44,857 nucleotides of DNA from JAUZQZ01 sp964492105 (GCA_964492105.1 CAZBJB010000004.1:1-44857); one strand, 5' to 3'; positions 23,620 through 32,796 are shown, numbered from the stretch's first letter. Numbers and translations: made by a program. The notes: generated by a model not told the origin, from the letters alone.

Positions 23620-25250
23620 ACGGCTGCCTGATCCTTGCTGGCGCCAACGAAAGCGGCAAACAAAGGATGCGGTGCATACGGACGTGATAAAAATTCCGGA
23701 TGAAACTGGCAGGCGACAAACCACGGGTGATCCTTCACCTCAATAATCTCCACCAGCGAATTATCGGGCAGCGTGCCCGACACCACCAGACCGGCCACTT
23801 CCAGATGTTCGCGATAGGTATTATTGAACTCATAGCGATGACGATGACGCTCACGAATTTCAAGCTGTCCGTATGCGGCATACGTATGCGTCCCTTCGAT
23901 AATACGGCATGGATAGCCACCGAGCCGCATGGTACCACCCAGATCGCTGTCAGCACTTCGGCGAACACGGGTACCTTCCTGATCCCACTCGGTCATCAGT
24001 GCAATCACCGGATGTTCGGCCCGCTCATTGAATTCACTGCTCACCGCATTGGCAATGCATCCGACATGGCGTGAAAATTCAATCACGGCCAGTTGCATGC
24101 CGAGACAGATACCCAGGTACGGTACACCGTGTTCACGCGCATAACGAATCGCGGAAATCTTGCCCTCGGTACCGCGCTGGCCGAACCCACCGGGCACCAG
24201 AATGCCATCCATCCCCGCCAGACAGTCAGCACTCTGATCCTCCAGCGATTCAGCATCAAAATATTTAATTTTTACACGCACGCCATGGACGATGCCGCCA
24301 TGCACAAGCGATTCGTTGACCGACTTGTAGGCATCGGCCAACTCAACATATTTGCCAACCATGGCAATGCAAATCTCCTGATCCGGATCGCGTACCCTGC
24401 GGCAGATATCTTCCCATTCCGTTAGATCCGGATCGGGGTCATCCATGCAAAAATGCCTCAGCACGGCGGATCCCAGACCGCCTTCGTGTAATTTCAGCGG
24501 TACGCCGTAAATCGTATCCACATCCGGCGCATCGATGACCGCCTCCTTATCAACATTACAGAATAGTGCGATTTTGTCCTTCTGTCCCTGTGGAATCGGA
24601 CGTTCCGACCGGCACAGAAGCACATCGGGCTGAATCCCGATCTCGCGTAGTTTCTGCACCGAATGCTGGGTCGGTTTTGATTTAATTTCACCCGCCGAAG
24701 CGATGTAGGGCAGTAATGTCAAGTGGATATAGGCGGTGTTTTTCTTGCCCAGATCAAAACGCAACTGACGAATCGCCTCCAAAAACGGCTGTGATTCGAT
24801 ATCGCCAACGGTTCCACCAATCTCGACCAGTGCAATATCCACATCATCGGATCTGAGTGATAAAATAGCACTTTTAATCGCATCGGTGATATGTGGAATC
24901 ACCTGTACCGTCGCGCCCAGATAATCACCACGCCGTTCACGCCGAATCACCGACTCATAAATACGACCCGTGGTAAAATTGGATCGTTTTGACATCGTCG
25001 CATGTGTAAAACGCTCATAATGGCCCAGATCAAGGTCTGTTTCAGCCCCGTCGTCGGTGACAAACACCTCGCCATGCTGAAATGGACTCATGGTACCGGG
25101 ATCGACATTGATATAGGGATCGAGTTTCTGCATCGTAACCGTAAGGCCACGCGCCTCGAACAGCGCGGCCAGACTGGCCGCGGCAATGCCCTTGCCAAGC
25201 GAAGAGACGACTCCGCCTGTGACAAAAACAAAACGTGTTTGCTTATTCAT
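23616..25250 (-). CDS. pyrG: CTP synthase
   Basis: Aminates UTP to CTP using glutamine. It has 544 residues in two domains: an N-terminal amidoligase domain (FVTGGVVSSLGKGIAAASLA at 9-28, then KLDPYINVDPGTMSPFQHGE) and a C-terminal class I glutamine amidotransferase. The amidotransferase nucleophile Cys is in YLGICLGMQ and the His/Glu dyad in CQFHPEFLSRP. It heads the pyrG-kdsA-eno-ftsB unit. I see no convincing terminator or attenuator in the 157 bp between it and uvrA. Confidence 0.98.
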   Translation of the reverse strand: MNKQTRFVFVTGGVVSSLGKGIAAASLAALFEARGLTVTMQKLDPYINVDPGTMSPFQHGEVFVTDDGAETDLDLGHYERFTHATMSKRSNFTTGRIYESVIRRERRGDYLGATVQVIPHITDAIKSAILSLRSDDVDIALVEIGGTVGDIESQPFLEAIRQLRFDLGKKNTAYIHLTLLPYIASAGEIKSKPTQHSVQKLREIGIQPDVLLCRSERPIPQGQKDKIALFCNVDKEAVIDAPDVDTIYGVPLKLHEGGLGSAVLRHFCMDDPDPDLTEWEDICRRVRDPDQEICIAMVGKYVELADAYKSVNESLVHGGIVHGVRVKIKYFDAESLEDQSADCLAGMDGILVPGGFGQRGTEGKISAIRYAREHGVPYLGICLGMQLAVIEFSRHVGCIANAVSSEFNERAEHPVIALMTEWDQEGTRVRRSADSDLGGTMRLGGYPCRIIEGTHTYAAYGQLEIRERHRHRYEFNNTYREHLEVAGLVVSGTLPDNSLVEIIEVKDHPWFVACQFHPEFLSRPYAPHPLFAAFVGASKDQAAV

Positions 25251-25407
25251 AGACGGGCCGGGAAGTTAGCAGAAGGCCAGCGCATACGCCACAGACCATC
25301 TATTCCCAAGATCCGATATCGACATGCTGACGTGGGGCTTTTGTAACAGATCCCATGCGTCAAGGTCGGATCATTTCATGTGAACGGGTGATTCCCGTAC
25401 CGCGCGC

Positions 25408-28278
25408 TTACCGTAAATCGGGAGCTGTGTGCGGCACATCCACGGCTGTCTGCTCGAGATGAGGTTTCAGATAATGGCCCGTCCAGGACGATTCGCAAGC
25501 CGCCACATCCTCCGGCGTGCCGCCAACCACAATCTCACCGCCCCTGTCGCCGCCTTCCGGACCCATATCCACAATCCAGTCAGCCGTTTTAATCACCTCC
25601 AGATTATGTTCGATAACAATCACCGTATTGCCGCGCCTGACCAGTGCATGCAGCACATCCAGCAGTTTGGACACGTCATCAAAATGCAGACCCGTGGTTG
25701 GCTCATCGAGAATATATAGCGTATCGCCCGTCGCCCGTCGAGCCAACTCGCGGGATAGCTTGATACGCTGCGCTTCACCGCCGGATAAGGTGGTAGCCGA
25801 TTGTCCCAGACGAATATATCCCAGCCCCACCTGCTGTAATGTCTCCAAACGATGGTGGACAGGCGTAATATGGACGAAGAATCCGGTTGCCTCATCCACC
25901 GTCATGGCCAGCACATCGGCGATGGACTTACCCTTGTAGTGTATATCCAGCGTTTCGCGGTTGAAACGGGCGCCGCCACAGGTTTCGCAATGGACATACA
26001 CATCGGGAAGGAAGTGCATTTCTACCTTGATGATACCGTCTCCTTCACATACCTCGCATCGTCCACCCTTTACATTGAAGGAAAAGCGCCCCGGTTTGTA
26101 ACCGCGAGCACGCGACTCCGGTACGGAGACAAACAAATCCCGAATCGGTGTAAACAAGCCGGTATACGTGGCCGGGTTGGAACGGGGCGTGCGCCCGATA
26201 GGGCTCTGATCAATATCAATGATCTTATCCACCAGATCCGCACCAATCAATTTATCGTATGCGCCCACGCGCTCCTTCACCTTCCGCGTCCTTTTGGCAA
26301 AGGCGCGGTACAGCGTGTCGATCACCAGCGTGGATTTTCCAGAGCCGGAAACACCGGTTACGCAGGTCAGACGGCCTGTCGGAAAGCTCGCGTTGACATG
26401 CCTCAGATTATGGGATCGCGCTCCCCGCACCCCCAACATCGCGTGATCCGAAAGAACCGGTGCGCGGGTGGGAACAGCAATAGATTTGCGTCCCGTCATA
26501 TAGGCGGCGGTAAGTGAATGCGGATGCTTAAGCACGGCGTCAACCGAACCGGCTACCACCACTTCTCCGCCATGTTCGCCGGCCATGAGCCCCATATCCA
26601 CCACCCAGTCAGCGCGGCGGATGGTATCCTCATCGTGCTCGACAACGATGACCGAATTGCCCAGGTCACGCAATCGTTCCAGCGTGGCCAGTAAACGATT
26701 ATTATCACGCTGATGTAGTCCGATGGACGGTTCATCAAGGATGTAGAGTACGCCCACCAGCGCCGATCCGATTTGCGTGGCCAGACGGATGCGCTGTCCC
26801 TCACCGCCGGAAAGCGTCCCCGCCGTACGATGCAGACTGAGATAATCCAGGCCTACCTTGATCATAAAGCCCAGCCGCGCATCCACCTCCTCCAGCACCC
26901 GTCCGGCAATGGTCTGATCCTGTGGCCCCAGTTTCAGATTTCTCACCCATTCCCGTGCCTCGCGCAACGGCATTCGAACAATCTCCGGCAAACTTACGCC
27001 ACCAACCCGTACATGCCGGGCGGCCAGATTCAGGCGCGAACCTTCACAGGTCGGGCACGGCACATCATTGATATAGTATGATAATGAATCACGCACCTCA
27101 TCGGACGTACTTCCCCTGTAGCGCCGCTCCAATGCCGGAATGACGCCGTCAAAGGGCCGCACCACCTCACGCACCGAACCACGGTCATAAAACTGGAAAG
27201 GTATGTGTTCTCCATTCGATCCATACAGTATAAAATGTTGCGCCACTTCACCCAGTTCAGCAAATGGCGCGCGTGCGTTAATGCCAAGATGACGGCACAC
27301 AGCCTCCATGGTCTGCTGGAAAAAGGGCATCTCGCGTCCGGACCACGGTGCAATCGCGCCCTGCTTTAACGATTTCGATGCATCCGGCACAACCAGCTCG
27401 GGATCGAAGATCATCATTGAACCGATACCATCGCATTTGGAACATGCACCTGCCGGTGAATTGAATGAGAACAGACGAGGTTCGATTTCCGGATAGGAGA
27501 TCCCGCAATCCGGGCAGGCAAAACGTTCCGAGAATGCCCGCGCTTCTCCATCCACCAGCGCAATCAACATACCATTACCATAGCGCAGGCATGTTTCCAC
27601 CGAATCCGCCAGACGTGTGCGTACGCCTTTGCGTATGACGAGACGATCCACGACCAGCTCAATATCATGTTTTTTATTCTTTTCCAGCGGCGGCACATCC
27701 TCAATGGGCATGACTGCTCCATCCACGCGCACACGCACGAATCCATCCTGCCCGGCCTTCTCCATTTCTCTACGGAATTCTCCTTTTTTAGCACGCGCGA
27801 TCGGTGCAAGGAGCTGGAATTTCGTCTCATTCGGGAGATTCATCATGGCATCAATAATCTGACTGGCATTTTGTGCCGCAATGGGTTTGCCGCAGGCATG
27901 GCAATACGGCTTACCGATACGGGCAAACATCAGGCGCAGATAGTCATACACTTCAGTAATGGTGCCAACAGTGGATCGGGGGTTCCGGCCGGTCGTTTTC
28001 TGCTCGATGGAAATGGCGGGTGATAATCCTTCAATCGCGTCCACGTCCGGACGTTCCATCATGCCCAGAAACTGGCGCGCATAAGCCGAAAGCGATTCTA
28101 CATAACGCCGCTGTCCCTCAGCGTACAGCGTGTCGAAGGCCAGCGAGGATTTGCCGGAACCGGACACGCCGGTAATGACGACCAGTTTGTCGCGAGGGAT
28201 ATCCAGCGTAATATTCTTCAGATTGTGAACACGTGCGCCGCGCACGCGAATCCAGCGCTCATCCGGCCTGCTACTCAT
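25408..28278 (-). CDS. uvrA: Excinuclease ABC subunit A
   Basis: Damage-recognition ATPase of nucleotide excision repair. It has 956 residues with two ABC ATPase halves: Walker A motifs GVSGSGKSSLAF (near 37) and GVSGSGKSTLV (near 645), signature motifs LSGGEGQRIRLA and LSGGEAQRIKL. Zinc-binding Cys pairs are CPDCG...CSKC and CEVCEGDG...CETCGG. GGAGG sits just upstream of the ATG. It is complete, with a short variable C-terminal tail. Confidence 0.98.
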   Translation of the reverse strand: MSSRPDERWIRVRGARVHNLKNITLDIPRDKLVVITGVSGSGKSSLAFDTLYAEGQRRYVESLSAYARQFLGMMERPDVDAIEGLSPAISIEQKTTGRNPRSTVGTITEVYDYLRLMFARIGKPYCHACGKPIAAQNASQIIDAMMNLPNETKFQLLAPIARAKKGEFRREMEKAGQDGFVRVRVDGAVMPIEDVPPLEKNKKHDIELVVDRLVIRKGVRTRLADSVETCLRYGNGMLIALVDGEARAFSERFACPDCGISYPEIEPRLFSFNSPAGACSKCDGIGSMMIFDPELVVPDASKSLKQGAIAPWSGREMPFFQQTMEAVCRHLGINARAPFAELGEVAQHFILYGSNGEHIPFQFYDRGSVREVVRPFDGVIPALERRYRGSTSDEVRDSLSYYINDVPCPTCEGSRLNLAARHVRVGGVSLPEIVRMPLREAREWVRNLKLGPQDQTIAGRVLEEVDARLGFMIKVGLDYLSLHRTAGTLSGGEGQRIRLATQIGSALVGVLYILDEPSIGLHQRDNNRLLATLERLRDLGNSVIVVEHDEDTIRRADWVVDMGLMAGEHGGEVVVAGSVDAVLKHPHSLTAAYMTGRKSIAVPTRAPVLSDHAMLGVRGARSHNLRHVNASFPTGRLTCVTGVSGSGKSTLVIDTLYRAFAKRTRKVKERVGAYDKLIGADLVDKIIDIDQSPIGRTPRSNPATYTGLFTPIRDLFVSVPESRARGYKPGRFSFNVKGGRCEVCEGDGIIKVEMHFLPDVYVHCETCGGARFNRETLDIHYKGKSIADVLAMTVDEATGFFVHITPVHHRLETLQQVGLGYIRLGQSATTLSGGEAQRIKLSRELARRATGDTLYILDEPTTGLHFDDVSKLLDVLHALVRRGNTVIVIEHNLEVIKTADWIVDMGPEGGDRGGEIVVGGTPEDVAACESSWTGHYLKPHLEQTAVDVPHTAPDLR

Positions 28279-28532
28279 TGAACCTCCGAACGGTCGAACC
28301 TATGCTTATTCATTGAACATGCTACAGACAGGTGAATCGTACAGGAGACCACCGTTCCGCCTGGAACTACGAAATAGCCCGCAACACAGAAGAAGCCTCA
28401 GCCTGAAAAACCCGCTGAAACATCAGACCAGCCTGCCCATGAGGAGACCGGAAGCACCGCAAACACAGATCCCTCCCCCGTCGAAATGCGGTTCAGCCGA
28501 AGCAGGTGTACGAACCTAATCCGTATTAATAT
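28279..28532. other. Intergenic region between uvrA and the iscR-side MITE
   Basis: No gene can be supported here. About 40 codons on the + strand (from about 28386) read as a Lys/Pro/Glu-rich stretch (QKKPQPEKPAETSDQPAHEE), but a stop precedes it and there is no start. At most it is the relic of a gene end. The uvrA promoter must lie in the part nearest 28279; I see no clear -35/-10 pair or SOS box. Confidence 0.4.
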
Positions 28533-28693
28533 GAGCCTCTTGCAAAACCCGTGAGCGGCGATCGGCTTCCTCACTTTGGCCTATTTCCACGCTGGAATTT
28601 CGATCCATGGAACCACCATGCACCTCATTCCATCCCGAAAATGAACTCAAAGTGGGATTGCCGCTCATCCACCCAGAGTTTTACAAGAGGATC
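28533..28693 (-). mobile_element. 161-bp MITE abutting the iscR operator
   Basis: Full-length copy, same orientation as the one at 18802, more diverged: termini GAGCCTCTTGCAAAACCC and GAGTTTTACAAGAGGATC. The flanking 4-mers are ATAT and ATAG (3 of 4 identical), so an old target duplication is likely. Its right end is followed immediately by the IscR-type operator starting at 28694. Confidence 0.9.
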
Positions 28694-28725
28694 ATAGTTG
28701 ACTAAAATGGTCGGGTATGTAGAAT
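28694..28725 (+). promoter_or_regulatory. iscR promoter with type-1-like IscR operator
   Basis: The 25 bp at 28694-28718 begin ATAGTTGACT and end TGGTCGGGTAT, separated by AAAA. This closely resembles type-1 IscR sites such as the E. coli iscR site (ATAGTTGAC...CTCGGGAAT as I recall it). A sigma-70 promoter overlaps it: -35 TTGACT (28698-28703), 16-bp spacer, -10 TAGAAT (28720-28725). Fe-S-loaded IscR would therefore repress its own operon. Confidence 0.8.
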
Positions 28726-28791
28726 ACCCTTTTTTGTTACACAGGCATTACCCTGAATTTGTAAATTCTGGAACTTGTAGAGGAGGTGTAC

Positions 28792-29298
28792 ATGCGTTTA
28801 ACAAGTAAGGGTCGGTATGCGGTGTCGGCCATGGTGGATCTGACCAAGCATCAGCATGAAGGGCCGGTTAATCTGGCGGCGATTTCCGAGCGCCAGTTCA
28901 TATCCTTGTCTTACCTTGAACAACTTTTTCGTCGTTTGCGTGAAAACGGATTGGTAAAAAGCGTGCGCGGCCCCGGTGGTGGCTATCTGTTGAACAAGAA
29001 ACCAGCGGAAATTGCCGTAGCCGATGCCATCCGCGCCGTGGATGAACAGGCACAGGCCTCGCGTTGCGTCAATGCCCTTCGTGGTTGCCACCGTGGCCAT
29101 CGCTGCGATACGCATGACTTATGGGATGCCATGGGCCAGCATATTGACCGGTTTCTGGATGTCATAACGCTGGCGGATGTGTGCGAGAAACGCGTGCAAC
29201 TGGAAACGGTAGAACTGGCACCCGTGGAGCGATATCGATCGAAGGACACGCTGGAACAAAAAGTTGTGATGCATAATCGTGTTGCGGCGGTATCTTGA
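28792..29298 (+). CDS. iscR: Rrf2-family Fe-S cluster regulator IscR
   Basis: A [2Fe-2S]-binding repressor that senses cluster status. The ATG at 28792 has AGGAGG five bases upstream; a GTG at 28786 is inside that motif. The winged helix spans about residues 1-65 (MRLTSKGRYAVSAMVDLTKH, then QFISLSYLEQLFRRLRENGL). Cluster ligands are C92, C99, C105 and H108, close to the C-C-C-H set of E. coli IscR but with one extra residue between the first two Cys. It is the first gene of an iscR-iscS-iscA unit. Confidence 0.93.
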   Translation: MRLTSKGRYAVSAMVDLTKHQHEGPVNLAAISERQFISLSYLEQLFRRLRENGLVKSVRGPGGGYLLNKKPAEIAVADAIRAVDEQAQASRCVNALRGCHRGHRCDTHDLWDAMGQHIDRFLDVITLADVCEKRVQLETVELAPVERYRSKDTLEQKVVMHNRVAAVS

Positions 29299-30421
29299 TC
29301 ATAACGCGACCTGCCCGCCGCTAGATACAGTACTTGCGGTGATGCAAGATGTTGCCGCACAAGCGTTCGGGAATCCTTCCAGTCCGCACTGGGCCGGGCG
29401 CGCCGCCCGGCAAGTGCTGGATGACGCACGCGAGGAGCTTGCAGACTTTATCGGTGTACGAAGCGGGGCCATCGTGTTTACATCTGGCGGTACCGAGGCG
29501 AATAATCTGGCCATCCATGGCTGGTGTTCAACGCAGAAACCGGGTCGCGTGATTACATCCGCCATTGAACACCCTTCTGTATTGCGGCCATTGGAGCATC
29601 TGGAAGCTACAGGCTGGGAGGTGATACGTCTGCAACCGGATAAGGATGGTGTTGTTCGCGCGGAGGACGTGGCGGAGAACATCAATAACAATACCCGCAT
29701 GGTGGTACTGATGGCCGCCAACAATGAAACCGGTGCGATTCAACCGGTGGCGGAAGTGGGTGCTATTTGTCGGGAAAAGAGTACGACCCTTCTGGTGGAT
29801 GCCGTGCAAGCGCTGGGCAAGACGGATATAAATGTAGGTGAATGGAATGCTGACTTTATCTCATTTTCCGCGCATAAGATCGGTGGCCCGAGAGGGGTTG
29901 GGGCATTGATGGTGCGCCGGGGACTTAAAATCAATGAACTGGCACCCGGTGGGGGTCAGGAGCGCAAACGGCGCTCGGGTACGGAAAATGTGCCCGGTAT
30001 CGCGGGGTTCGCGGCAGCACTGGGCAAGATTTATTTTAAGGGTTTGGAGCCGGTACGGGATGCATTTGAGCGGAAACTGCACGAACAATTGCCGAATATG
30101 CACGTGTTTTCAGAACATGTATCGCGTACGCCGAATACCAGCATGTTTTGCGCACCCGGCATGGAAGGAGAGACGCTACTGATGCAGTTGGATTTAGCGG
30201 GGTTTGCCGTTGCTTCAGGTTCGGCCTGCTCATCGGGACAGCGCGAACCATCGCATGTGTTGGTGGCCATGGGCGCTGATCATGAACAGGCGCGCAGCAG
30301 TCTCCGGGTTAGTTTTGGCCCCGACAACACGGTAGATGATGCAACTGCACTGGTTCATGAACTGGTTCGTATTCGTAAACGGCTGATTTCCATGGCTGGT
30401 GCTATTCGGGAGCAAGGATGA
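29279..30421 (+). CDS. iscS: Cysteine desulfurase (IscS/NifS type)
   Basis: A PLP enzyme that abstracts sulfur from cysteine for Fe-S cluster assembly. It starts at a GTG (29279) overlapping iscR by 20 bp. The 380 residues include YLDHNAT at the N-terminus, the cofactor Lys K200 in SAHKIGGPRG, GGGQERKRRSGTEN, and the catalytic Cys C317 in SGSACSSG. The Cys context and GQER-RSGT sequence fit class I (IscS/NifS). iscS and the A-type carrier follow iscR directly; the scaffold gene iscU is not between them. Confidence 0.93.
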   Translation: MLRRYLDHNATCPPLDTVLAVMQDVAAQAFGNPSSPHWAGRAARQVLDDAREELADFIGVRSGAIVFTSGGTEANNLAIHGWCSTQKPGRVITSAIEHPSVLRPLEHLEATGWEVIRLQPDKDGVVRAEDVAENINNNTRMVVLMAANNETGAIQPVAEVGAICREKSTTLLVDAVQALGKTDINVGEWNADFISFSAHKIGGPRGVGALMVRRGLKINELAPGGGQERKRRSGTENVPGIAGFAAALGKIYFKGLEPVRDAFERKLHEQLPNMHVFSEHVSRTPNTSMFCAPGMEGETLLMQLDLAGFAVASGSACSSGQREPSHVLVAMGADHEQARSSLRVSFGPDNTVDDATALVHELVRIRKRLISMAGAIREQG

Positions 30422-30771
30422 TACAGAATAAACAAATGGCTACCAAACCGGACGTTCATCTGACGGATGCGGCGATCTCGCGCATGTACGATCAGACCCG
30501 ACAACAGGGATTTACCGGGATTCGCCTGTCCGTGAAGGAAGCCGGATGTTCCGGGCTGGAGTATGTGGTGGATTTCTCCAATGTACCGAATGACAATGAT
30601 CTCGTGTTGCCCTTTGATGATTTCTCGTTGTATGTGGATGCCGAATCCTATGCGAAAGCCCTGGCGGGACTAACCGTGGACTTTCAGCAGGATGCTCTGT
30701 CGTCGGGCTTTATATTTATCAATCCGAATAAAAAAGGCGCATGTGGTTGCGGGGTTTCTTTCAGCGTGTAA
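30418..30771 (+). CDS. iscA: A-type iron-sulfur carrier (IscA/SufA/HesB family)
   Basis: Delivers Fe-S clusters to apoproteins. The 117-residue protein has the three conserved Cys: C44 in EAGCSGLEY, and C109 and C111 in the terminal GACGCGVSFSV. The ATG overlaps the iscS stop by 4 bp and has GGGAG upstream; the ATG at 30436 is an alternative. IscA, SufA and ErpA cannot be separated with certainty from sequence alone, so the symbol is positional. Confidence 0.88.
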   Translation: MIQNKQMATKPDVHLTDAAISRMYDQTRQQGFTGIRLSVKEAGCSGLEYVVDFSNVPNDNDLVLPFDDFSLYVDAESYAKALAGLTVDFQQDALSSGFIFINPNKKGACGCGVSFSV

Positions 30772-30785
30772 AGCTGGCTTGTTTC

Positions 30786-32033
30786 ATGTACGCGAAGAAT
30801 AATCAGCAAGTTTGGGCTTGGGCGATGTATGACTGGGCCAACTCGGCCTTTGCCACCACGGTGATGGCGGGATTCTTTCCCCTGTTCTTCAAGCAGTATT
30901 GGGCGGTCGGCATGCCTGCCAGTGAAAGCACATTCTGGCTGGGCATGGCAAACGGCGTTTCAGGCCTGCTGGTGGCGGCGGTTGCACCGGCTCTGGGTGC
31001 AGTGGCCGACCAGTGCGGGGCGAAGAAGCGTATGCTCATTTTTTTCATGCTGCTTGGCGTGGTGATGACGGGAGGTATGTATTTTGTTAGTCAGGGCATG
31101 TGGGCGTGGGCGGCCTGCTTGTATCTTCTGGCCGGCGTAGGGTTTTCCGCGGGGAATATCTTTTACGATGCGCTACTCATTGATGTGTCCGACAATGACG
31201 AACTGGATCGCAACTCGGCTTTGGGTTATGGACTGGGTTATCTGGGTGGAGGAATGCTGTTTGCGTTGAACGTGCTGGCGACCATGCATCCGGCGTGGTT
31301 TGGTTTAACGGACAGCCATATGGCTGTCCGCGCCTCTTTTGCCAGTGTGGCAATCTGGTGGGCACTGTTTTCCCTTCCTGTCATGTTCTGGGTGCATGAA
31401 CCGCATGTGCATGTCAGGGCGTCCCTGAGTGAACTGATCCGTGCCGGGATGAATCAGTTTATGAATACATTCCATCATGTTCGATCCCTGCGTACGGTGT
31501 GGATATTTCTTGTGGCTTACTGGCTGTATATTGACGGTGTGGGGACCATCATCCGCATGGCCCTCGATTACGGATTATCCCTGGGTTTCGATGCCCGGAT
31601 ACTGATCTCGGCGTTATTGCTCACACAATTCATTGCTTTTCCGGCAGCCATTCTCTTTGGCCGTATTGGCGAATACCTGGGAGCTAAAACGGGTATCCTC
31701 ATCAGCATCGGCATCTATTGCGTGATTTGTGTCTGGAGTGTATTCATGAAGGATGCATCTGACTTTTACTGGCTGGCAGGGATATCCGGGCTGGTGATGG
31801 GCGGTATTCAGTCACTCAGCCGTTCCATGTATGCCCGCATGATTCCCAGAACACAGGCCGGTGAGTTTTTTGGTTTTTACAATATGATGGGAAAATTCGC
31901 GGCAGTGTTGGGGCCATTTTTGATGGCGTTCGTGAGTCTCGGAACTGGCAGCAATCGTCTGGCGGTATTGTCCGTGGTAATACTGTTTGTGGCCGGTGGC
32001 ATGGTGATCCTGCGTGTGAAGGAGGGGAAGTGA
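30786..32033 (+). CDS. MFS transporter, UMF1 (Atg22-like) family
   Basis: A membrane transporter of about 415 residues with roughly twelve hydrophobic segments. The diagnostic UMF1 N-terminal motif is AMYDWANSAFATTVMAGFFP; further family features are the DALLIDVSDNDELDRNSALGYGLGYLGGG loop and QSLSRSMYARMIPRTQAGEFFGFYNMMGK. Substrates of bacterial members are unknown. The ATG at 30786 follows the iscA stop by 14 bp, though upstream in-frame starts inside iscA exist. It overlaps the next gene by 4 bp. Confidence 0.9.
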   Translation: MYAKNNQQVWAWAMYDWANSAFATTVMAGFFPLFFKQYWAVGMPASESTFWLGMANGVSGLLVAAVAPALGAVADQCGAKKRMLIFFMLLGVVMTGGMYFVSQGMWAWAACLYLLAGVGFSAGNIFYDALLIDVSDNDELDRNSALGYGLGYLGGGMLFALNVLATMHPAWFGLTDSHMAVRASFASVAIWWALFSLPVMFWVHEPHVHVRASLSELIRAGMNQFMNTFHHVRSLRTVWIFLVAYWLYIDGVGTIIRMALDYGLSLGFDARILISALLLTQFIAFPAAILFGRIGEYLGAKTGILISIGIYCVICVWSVFMKDASDFYWLAGISGLVMGGIQSLSRSMYARMIPRTQAGEFFGFYNMMGKFAAVLGPFLMAFVSLGTGSNRLAVLSVVILFVAGGMVILRVKEGK

Positions 32034-32629
32034 TGCGGGAAACGCTGGAACGCATGATTCGGGAGCACCTGATCAAGGGAAACTTTATTTATGTCGTTGT
32101 CGGTAGTTTGATAGGTCTGCTGTTGGTACCCTTGCCTGCATCGGCTTATGGAGGTGCACACATGATATTTTCGATTACTTCTCCGGCTTTTGAAGATGGG
32201 GGTGGCATACCCTCGGGATATACCTGCGAAGGTAAGGATATTTCTCCGGCACTGGTGTTTGCCGGAGCGCCTGATGGTACAAAAAGTCTGGTATTGATCG
32301 TGGATGATCCCGATGCCCCCGATCCGGTCGCCCCGACAATGACATGGGTGCACTGGGTTCTCTATAATTTGCCGGCAAACACAACAGGGCTGGAAGAGAA
32401 TGTCCACGCCCTCCCCGCCGGGACCATGGAAGGGACGAACAACTGGCACAAAACCGGCTACGGCGGACCATGCCCGCCCATGGGTCGTCACCGATATTTC
32501 TTCAAGCTGTATGCGCTGAATACGATATTGTCCGGTCTACACGATCCGACTAGGACGGTGCTGGAAGAAGCTATGCACGGACATGTATTGGCGAAAACGG
32601 AACTGATCGGGATGTACCAAAAGAAATAA
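32030..32629 (+). CDS. Exported YbhB/YbcL (PEBP/Raf kinase inhibitor-like) protein
   Basis: A 199-residue member of the phosphatidylethanolamine-binding protein family. A hydrophobic export segment (FIYVVVGSLIGLLLVPLPASA, about residues 20-39) ends in an ASA cleavage site, so it is probably periplasmic. The PEBP ligand pocket motifs are VDDPDAPDPVAPTMTWVHWV and GYGGPCPPMGRHRYFFKLYA. The role of bacterial members is not settled. The ATG overlaps the transporter stop. A MITE begins six bases after its stop codon. Confidence 0.9.
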   Translation: MMRETLERMIREHLIKGNFIYVVVGSLIGLLLVPLPASAYGGAHMIFSITSPAFEDGGGIPSGYTCEGKDISPALVFAGAPDGTKSLVLIVDDPDAPDPVAPTMTWVHWVLYNLPANTTGLEENVHALPAGTMEGTNNWHKTGYGGPCPPMGRHRYFFKLYALNTILSGLHDPTRTVLEEAMHGHVLAKTELIGMYQKK

Positions 32630-32635
32630 TACAAT

Positions 32636-32796
32636 GAGCCTCTTGCGAAACTCATGAACGGCGATCGGCTTCCCTACTTCGGCCCGTTTCCGAGCTTGAA
32701 TTTCGCTCCATGGAACCACCATGCAGCTCATTCAATCCCGAAAATGGTCTCAAAGTGGGAGTGCCGCTCATCCACCCGGAGTTTTGCAAGAGGCTC
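32636..32796 (-). mobile_element. 161-bp MITE, copy between PEBP gene and rpoC
   Basis: Full-length copy, termini GAGCCTCTTGCGAAACTC and GAGTTTTGCAAGAGGCTC, same orientation as those at 18802 and 28533. The flanks are CAAT and ATAT, so no clear duplication remains. It separates two convergent genes. I see no conventional terminator for rpoC in 32797-32903, so its hairpin may serve that role (inference). Confidence 0.92.

Noticed and set aside
28379..28503. Lys/Pro/Glu-rich reading frame upstream of the iscR-side MITE
   Set aside because: No start codon, a stop directly upstream, and no recognisable family; only noted as a possible gene relic.
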